A stretch of DNA of 64,000 nucleotides, from assembly GCA_933228675.1 (NCBI GenBank), contig OW121744.1, positions 113,902,171-113,966,170 on the forward strand, in the 5' to 3' direction. Below the pieces are notes generated by a model. The model worked only from the letters and a program-made list of their open reading frames with translations, was not told the DNA's origin and ran no database searches. This document shows, piece after piece, positions 59,036 through 64,000 of the stretch (positions within the stretch are counted from its first letter, which is position 1; each line of letters opens with the position of its first letter). The DNA comes from Stomorhina lunata. Lineage: Eukaryota; Arthropoda; Insecta; Diptera; Rhiniidae. The position numbers and the translations under genes were made by a program.

Positions 59036-60180
59036 ATTACCTTCCATATATTGTACCACCGGAAATAACAAAAATGGACAGGTTGTTGTCTTCGATAAGA
59101 AAATCGCTACTGTAACATGTAATACCATTATTTAAGAAAAACAAAATATAAGTTTACAAATTGTTTATAAAACATCATTAATTGCTTAGTTTCATTTAGA
59201 TTTCCCTGTATCTTGTCCACAACCGATTTCGATACATCGATTTCTTAGTTACATATTACCTAGGATACGATTACATATACATCTTCATCCAAATTGCTTT
59301 CGAGACATGAATACATATTACAATCGTAATCAGTATGACCTAATTACTTCGACCATATATAACTGCATTTTCTTGCAAACTTATTATTAAATATTTATGA
59401 ATAGTGTAAAAATTTTAAAACACAAGTGTTATATTTTTCGAAAAATATAAGATTAAATTATAGAATTTTCTATAATTAAGAAATACTCTTACCTTTTTAA
59501 TCCTGATTTTAAACTTCTGTGGCCACTCATCTACATGTTTCGGGATGTTACCTGTTGGCTATTCTTATTAGACTTTATGTTCCGTCGTAATTATTGTTGT
59601 CCCTGTGTTTCCACTTTTCTCCAATTCTGTATTCTTTTAGCATTTTCTTGCAAAAACCAATTCTTTTTATTGTAATCATGGCAATATTTTATAGCCAAAA
59701 ATATAATCTATAAAAGTTCTTTTTGTCTTTAACTCTTTAGTCTATTATTACTATTTTTCTTTTTTATACAATTTTTTTATTGTTCTTATTTTCCCACGTT
59801 ATTTTATTAACATTTTACGAAGAATTGTTTCTTTTCTGCAAAACCTTGTTAAACATGAACACACACCTTTCAAACTACCTTAGCGCTTGAATATACCGGC
59901 AATACTGAATGTACTCCGCTTACAAAATTTATGAATTGCGTGCATTTTACTACGCTGCTGTCCCCTTACAATAAAAAAGTGTAGATACACATTTTGTTTG
60001 GAGTGTAAAAAGTCTTGCGGTGGACCCAGCAATAAAATCTCATTCACACAAAATCAACACTCTTTCGCTCACCACCAACTACCAAATACTCAATTTGTTT
60101 ATTGGCAGAGAGCACATAAGCTCATTTGTATGTAATTGGATTTTATGTTCGCTCTAAAATAGCATCAAAACAGTAAATAT
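59036..60180. other. Single-copy island, no gene seen
   Basis: Less repetitive, moderately AT-rich sequence with no clear reading frame. Confidence 0.55.
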
Positions 60181-60366
60181 TGTCCCATTGTCTACATTTC
60201 TATAGCAAAGTTTTTCTTTGGTCAACTTTTCTATAGCAAAGCCATTCTATCATCAACTTTTCAATATATCGTCAACTTTTCTTTCTATCGTTTTCCTACA
60301 GAAAATTTTCTATAGCAAAATCTTCTGATCGTCAAATTTTTTACAGAAAAGTCTTCCTATCGTCAA
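60181..60366 (-). repeat. Degenerate family B relic, reverse, about 6 units
   Basis: Fragments such as TTCCTATCGTCAAC and TTTTCTATAGCAAAG with lost register. Confidence 0.75.
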
Positions 60367-61030
60367 CAGTTTTGGAACCACTGTATATTTTATCAATTTG
60401 GCTTAATTGTGGAATAAGTTACTTGAGTTATACCTTTGTATACAAAAGGTCTATCGAAACATATAAAGAATAATTTTGGTACTAAAATTAAAAACTAATA
60501 GAAAATTAAAACATTGAATAAAGATTTCAAAATGCTGAATTGCTTACCACCCAAAATAGGACTCAATTCATTTCTAACCTTCTTTTCTAGTTATTTTATT
60601 TTAAAGAACTTCAATATAGACAAAATCCAACTAGAATTTATATATCGGGTCTCCTTAACTATACTTGGAGAGTATGCAACATGTTTCCCTCTCTGTGTCA
60701 AAGGTCATGCGTATTTAATAGGCTTCATTCTCAATTTAAACTGCAGCCGATAGTGTGGACTGTAATTTCAATTACCCGTAATCATTTGACAATGTAAAAA
60801 ATTGATGTCGTTGATGTCTGTAGAACTATTTTATGGCCCTAATGTTAATGTAGGACATGTACAAATTGTTGTTACTATTACTAGCCAAAGTCCTTTAAGA
60901 TAACTGTTTATTGTTATAACTATAGACTACATTATTGATATGGCTGATTGTTAAGATAACAAAAATAACGTAGTTTCAAAAAAGCCTAAAAAGCGAACAA
61001 AACTCGACTCAACACAGATGCTAAAACTGA
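60367..61030. other. Single-copy island with an unrecognised 73-codon frame
   Basis: On + an ATG at 60532 opens 73 codons to TAG at 60751-60753. The product is hydrophobic-aromatic with a few Cys, begins MLNCLPPKIGLNS, and matches nothing I recognise. There is no supporting context and I treat it as probable chance. Confidence 0.45.
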
Positions 61031-61880
61031 CCGATAGGAAGACATTTATATAGGAAAGTTGACGATAGGAAGACATTTCTATAGGAAAGTTGACGATAGA
61101 AAGACATTTCTTTAGAAACGTTGACGATGGCATGGCATTTCTATAGAAAAGTTGACGATAGGAAGACATTTCTGTAGAAAAGTTTACGATAGAAAGACAT
61201 TTCTATAGAAAAGTTAACGAAAGGAAGACATTTCTATAGAAAAGTTGACATAAGGAAGACATTTCTATAGAAAAGTTGACATAAGGAAGACATTTCTATA
61301 GAAAAGTTGACGAAAGGAAGGCACTTCTATAGAAAAGTTTACGATAGGAAGACATTTCTATAGAAAAGTTGACGATAGGAAGACATTTCTATAGAAAAGT
61401 TGACGATAGGAAGACATTTCTATAGAAAAGTTGACGATAGGAAGACATTTCTATAGAAAAGTTGACGATAGGAAGACATTTCTATAGAAAAGTTGACGAT
61501 AGGAAGACATTTCTATAGAAAAGTTGACGATAGGAAGACATTTCTATAGAAAAGTTGACGATAGGAAGACATTTCTATAGAAAAGTTGACGATAGGAAGA
61601 CATTTCTATAGAAAAGTTGACGATAGGAAGACATTTCTATAGAAAACTTGACCATAGGAAGACATTTCTATTGACCATAGGAAGACATTTCTATAGAAAA
61701 ATTGACCATAGGAACCCATTTCTACAGAAAAGTGGACCATAGGAAGACATTTTTATAGAAAAGTTGACGATAGGAAGACATTTCTATAGAAAAATTGACG
61801 ATAGAAAGACATTTCTATAGAACAAATGACGATAGGAAGACATTTCTATAGAAAAGTTGACTATAGGAAGATATTTTCAT
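61031..61880 (+). repeat. Family B tandem array, forward, GACATTT subtype, about 27 copies
   Basis: Spacer TGACGATAGGAAG with left arm ACATTT. 61340-61640 is near-identical; the right third has TGACCATAGG spacers and a partial unit at 61670-61680. It runs straight into a reverse family A array at 61880-61890. Confidence 0.95.
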
Positions 61881-63130
61881 AAAAAAAAGAAAAATTCCTA
61901 AAAATTGTCAATTTTCGAAAAACTTCCTATAAATAGTCAATTTTCGAAAAATTTCCCATAAAAAGTCAATTTTAGAAAAATTTCCTATAAACAGTCAATT
62001 TTCGAGAATTTCCTATAAATATCAATTTTCGAAAAATTTTTTTGTAAATGGCCAATTTTTTAGAAATTTCCTATAAATAATCGAAAAAATTTCCTATAAA
62101 TTTTCGAAAAACTTCCTATAAATAGTCAATTTTCGAAAAAATTATTATAAATAGTCAATTTTCGAAAAATTTCCTAACAAAAGTAAATTTTCGAAAAATT
62201 TCCTAACAAAAGTAAATTTTTGAAAAATTTCCTATAAATAGTCAATTTTCGAAAAATTTGCTATAAATAATAAATTTTCTAAAAATGTTTAAAACTTTCC
62301 CATAAAAAGATAATTTTCGAAAAATTCCCTATAAATAGTCAATTTTCAAAAAATTTGCTATAAATAGCAAATTTTTAAAAATTTCCTATAAATCGTGAAT
62401 TTTCGAAAAATTTTCTTATAAATAGTAAATTTTTGAAAAATTTCTTGTAAATAGTCAATTTTCAAAAAATTTCCTATAAATAGTCAATTTTTCAAAAATT
62501 TCCTATAAATAGTAAATTTTCGAAATATTTCCTATAAATAGTAAATTTTTAAAAAGTTTGCTATAAATAGTCAATTTTCGAAAAATTTCCTTTAAATACT
62601 CAATTTTAGAAAAATAAATTTCCTATAAATAGTAAATTTTCAAAAAATTGTATATAAATAGTAAATTTTCGAAAAAATTTCCTATAAATAGTAAATTTTC
62701 GAAAAATTTCCTATGAATAGTCAATTTTCGAAAAATTTCCTAAAAAAGTCAATTTTCGAAAAATTTTTTAAGAAAAAGTCAATTTTTTTAAAATTTTCTA
62801 TAAAAAGTCACTTTTCGAAAAAATTCTTATAAAAAGTAAATATATAAATAGTAAATTTTTGAAATATTTTCTATAAATAGGGAGTTTTCGAAAAATTTCC
62901 TAACAAAAGTAAATTTTCGAAAAATTTCCTATAAATGGTCAATGTGCCAAAAATTTCCTATAAATGGTAAATTTTTTAAATATTTCCTGTAAATAGTGAG
63001 TTTTCGAAAAATTTCCTATAAATAGTCAATTTTTGAAAAATTTCCTATAAATAGAGAATCTTCAAAAAATTTCCTTTAAATAGTAAATTTTTTAAAAATT
63101 TCCTATAAATAGTCAATTTTTGAAAAATCC
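61881..63130 (-). repeat. Family A tandem array, reverse, degenerate, about 42 copies
   Basis: Same reverse 29-bp unit as 56613-59035 but diverged: spacers CCTAACAAAAGTAAA, CCTATAAATGGTCAA and cores TTTTTGAAAAA, TTTTTTAAAAA, with partial units near 62081-62110 and 62841. It ends with TTTTTGAAAAATCC at 63129. Confidence 0.92.
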
Positions 63131-64000
63131 AAGTTTTTCATTTCTGTCTTGCCTTGACTAAATTCTTGCCCGGTTTAAATTTTGGTTATTTTTGTGAATT
63201 GCTTCAACATTTGTTGCTTCAATAATGTTGATTCTAAATAATATCAACATTTTGAAATAATTTTTATTTTATTGCAAATTTTTCTCTTATTTTGTTGGTA
63301 TATAAAATGAGTTTACTGACTTTCTCTTAAAAACTTTAGTAAATATTTGACATTATTTTCATGTTGCCTTTTATATGAGTAAAGTGTTTAGATACAAAAT
63401 GTTGATAAGAACATGTTGCTATCAAGTATAGAGTGGTTTTTATTAACATGTTTAAACGGTATTTGTTCAATTAACAAATTTAAGTAAAAAATTGTTGTCT
63501 AAACATTAGAATTTCACAAATGGGTAGGGTATCGATATATTTCGGACTTTATTGAGCAATTTTTTTATGGTATTTCGAAGTAATTATGGCACTCTCAACA
63601 AACTTGCTAATTCTTAGGTGTACATGTAAGTATATATAGAATAAGGGTCCACTTTTACAATATAACCTCATACAGATGGCTAGACTGCCTCTGCTTAAAT
63701 TTGGTCTAGTTTTCAAATGTGTCCATTTTCTATCCAATTGTTTACCTCAATTTTCAATTACTTTTACATGTTTACAAAAAATTCTATATTAATTCTTCAA
63801 GTTCCAATGGGATTACAAACAGTAAACTATTATTTGTTACAATGACAATGGACAAAATACTATAGGATATCGAACATCCTCCCATTCTTCCCCAGACAAA
63901 TCGATTTTCAATTACCACAATTGTAAATGTTTACAAATCAAACATGGAATTTGGTTTTTATTTTACAAAATATCCAACCAATCTTCCTTCATTTCCTATT
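63131..64000. other. Single-copy island to the window end, no gene seen
   Basis: AT-rich; a 62-codon minus-strand frame (63737-63549) is not coding-like. No repeat family enters the window from the right. Confidence 0.55.

Noticed and set aside
60514..60753. 79-codon forward frame from a TTG start
   Set aside because: TTG start is implausible here; the ATG version from 60532 has no recognisable content. Mentioned only as a note in the island.
1..64000. Telomeric or rDNA repeats
   Set aside because: No TTAGG-type arrays, no rRNA-like sequence and no tRNA cloverleaf were seen.

Overview
The window reads as eukaryotic, very AT-rich, non-coding DNA dominated by short-period tandem repeats. Its style (A/T-biased single-copy islands with many 'aacaacaaa'-type runs, no bacterial gene structure, no operons or ribosome-binding sites) fits an insect, most likely a fly (Diptera). 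It could be a heterochromatic intergenic region or the inside of a very large intron. I recognise no intact gene, tRNA, rRNA, CRISPR array or complete transposon. The species call is inference from composition only.

Roughly half of the 64 kb is tandem array. The arrays fall into a few families, and all are built round a short DNA palindrome. Family K (1-905) is a ~305-326 bp degenerate unit sprinkled with AAAAGCTTTT. Family A (29 bp, core TTTTCGAAAA) occurs at 2.7-9.7 kb on + and again at 56.6-59.0 and 61.9-63.1 kb on -. Family F (21 bp, arms GGGTACTA/TAGTACCC) fills 12.5-14.5 kb. Families B, E, C and D all have 31-bp units sharing the core TTTTCTATAGAAAA, and differ mainly in the spacer between cores: B has TGACGATAGGAAG, E has GCCTATCGTCA, C has GTCACTGTGATAA, and D has a second palindrome-like half unit, ATATCG.

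Layout: 1-905 K; 2722-9700 A, with traces of B and a probable retrotransposon tail at 9.14-9.24 kb; 12486-14540 F; 15.2-18.5 kb B; 19.6-25.5 kb E with a short B lead-in; 26.2-27.1 kb C; 27.9-29.9 kb B running into C; 31.6-38.8 kb D in two blocks with a B tail; 40.2-50.0 kb B in forward, reverse, reverse and forward blocks; 54.8-56.1 kb B reverse; 56.6-59.0 kb A reverse; 61.0-61.9 kb B forward; 61.9-63.1 kb A reverse. Between the arrays lie 0.3-4.8 kb islands of single-copy AT-rich DNA. A few hold coding-looking short stretches (39.3-40.0, 16.82-16.97, 10.13-10.27 and 27.52-27.70 kb), none strong enough to call a gene.

The main observation is that A, B, C, D and E look like variants of one repeat superfamily: a palindromic core plus a TTGAC...ATAGGAA-type spacer. 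The palindrome stays in exact 31-bp register even where the spacer changes family (28.85 kb) or flips orientation (23.5 kb), so the cores look like the seams at which arrays recombine, invert and swap spacers. Several arrays show higher-order repeats (93, 124, 201, ~255 and ~539 bp). The long open frames in these arrays follow from repeat periodicity and are not treated as genes. In the strand field for A, B and E, '+' means the spacer reads TTGAC...ATAGG on the given strand.
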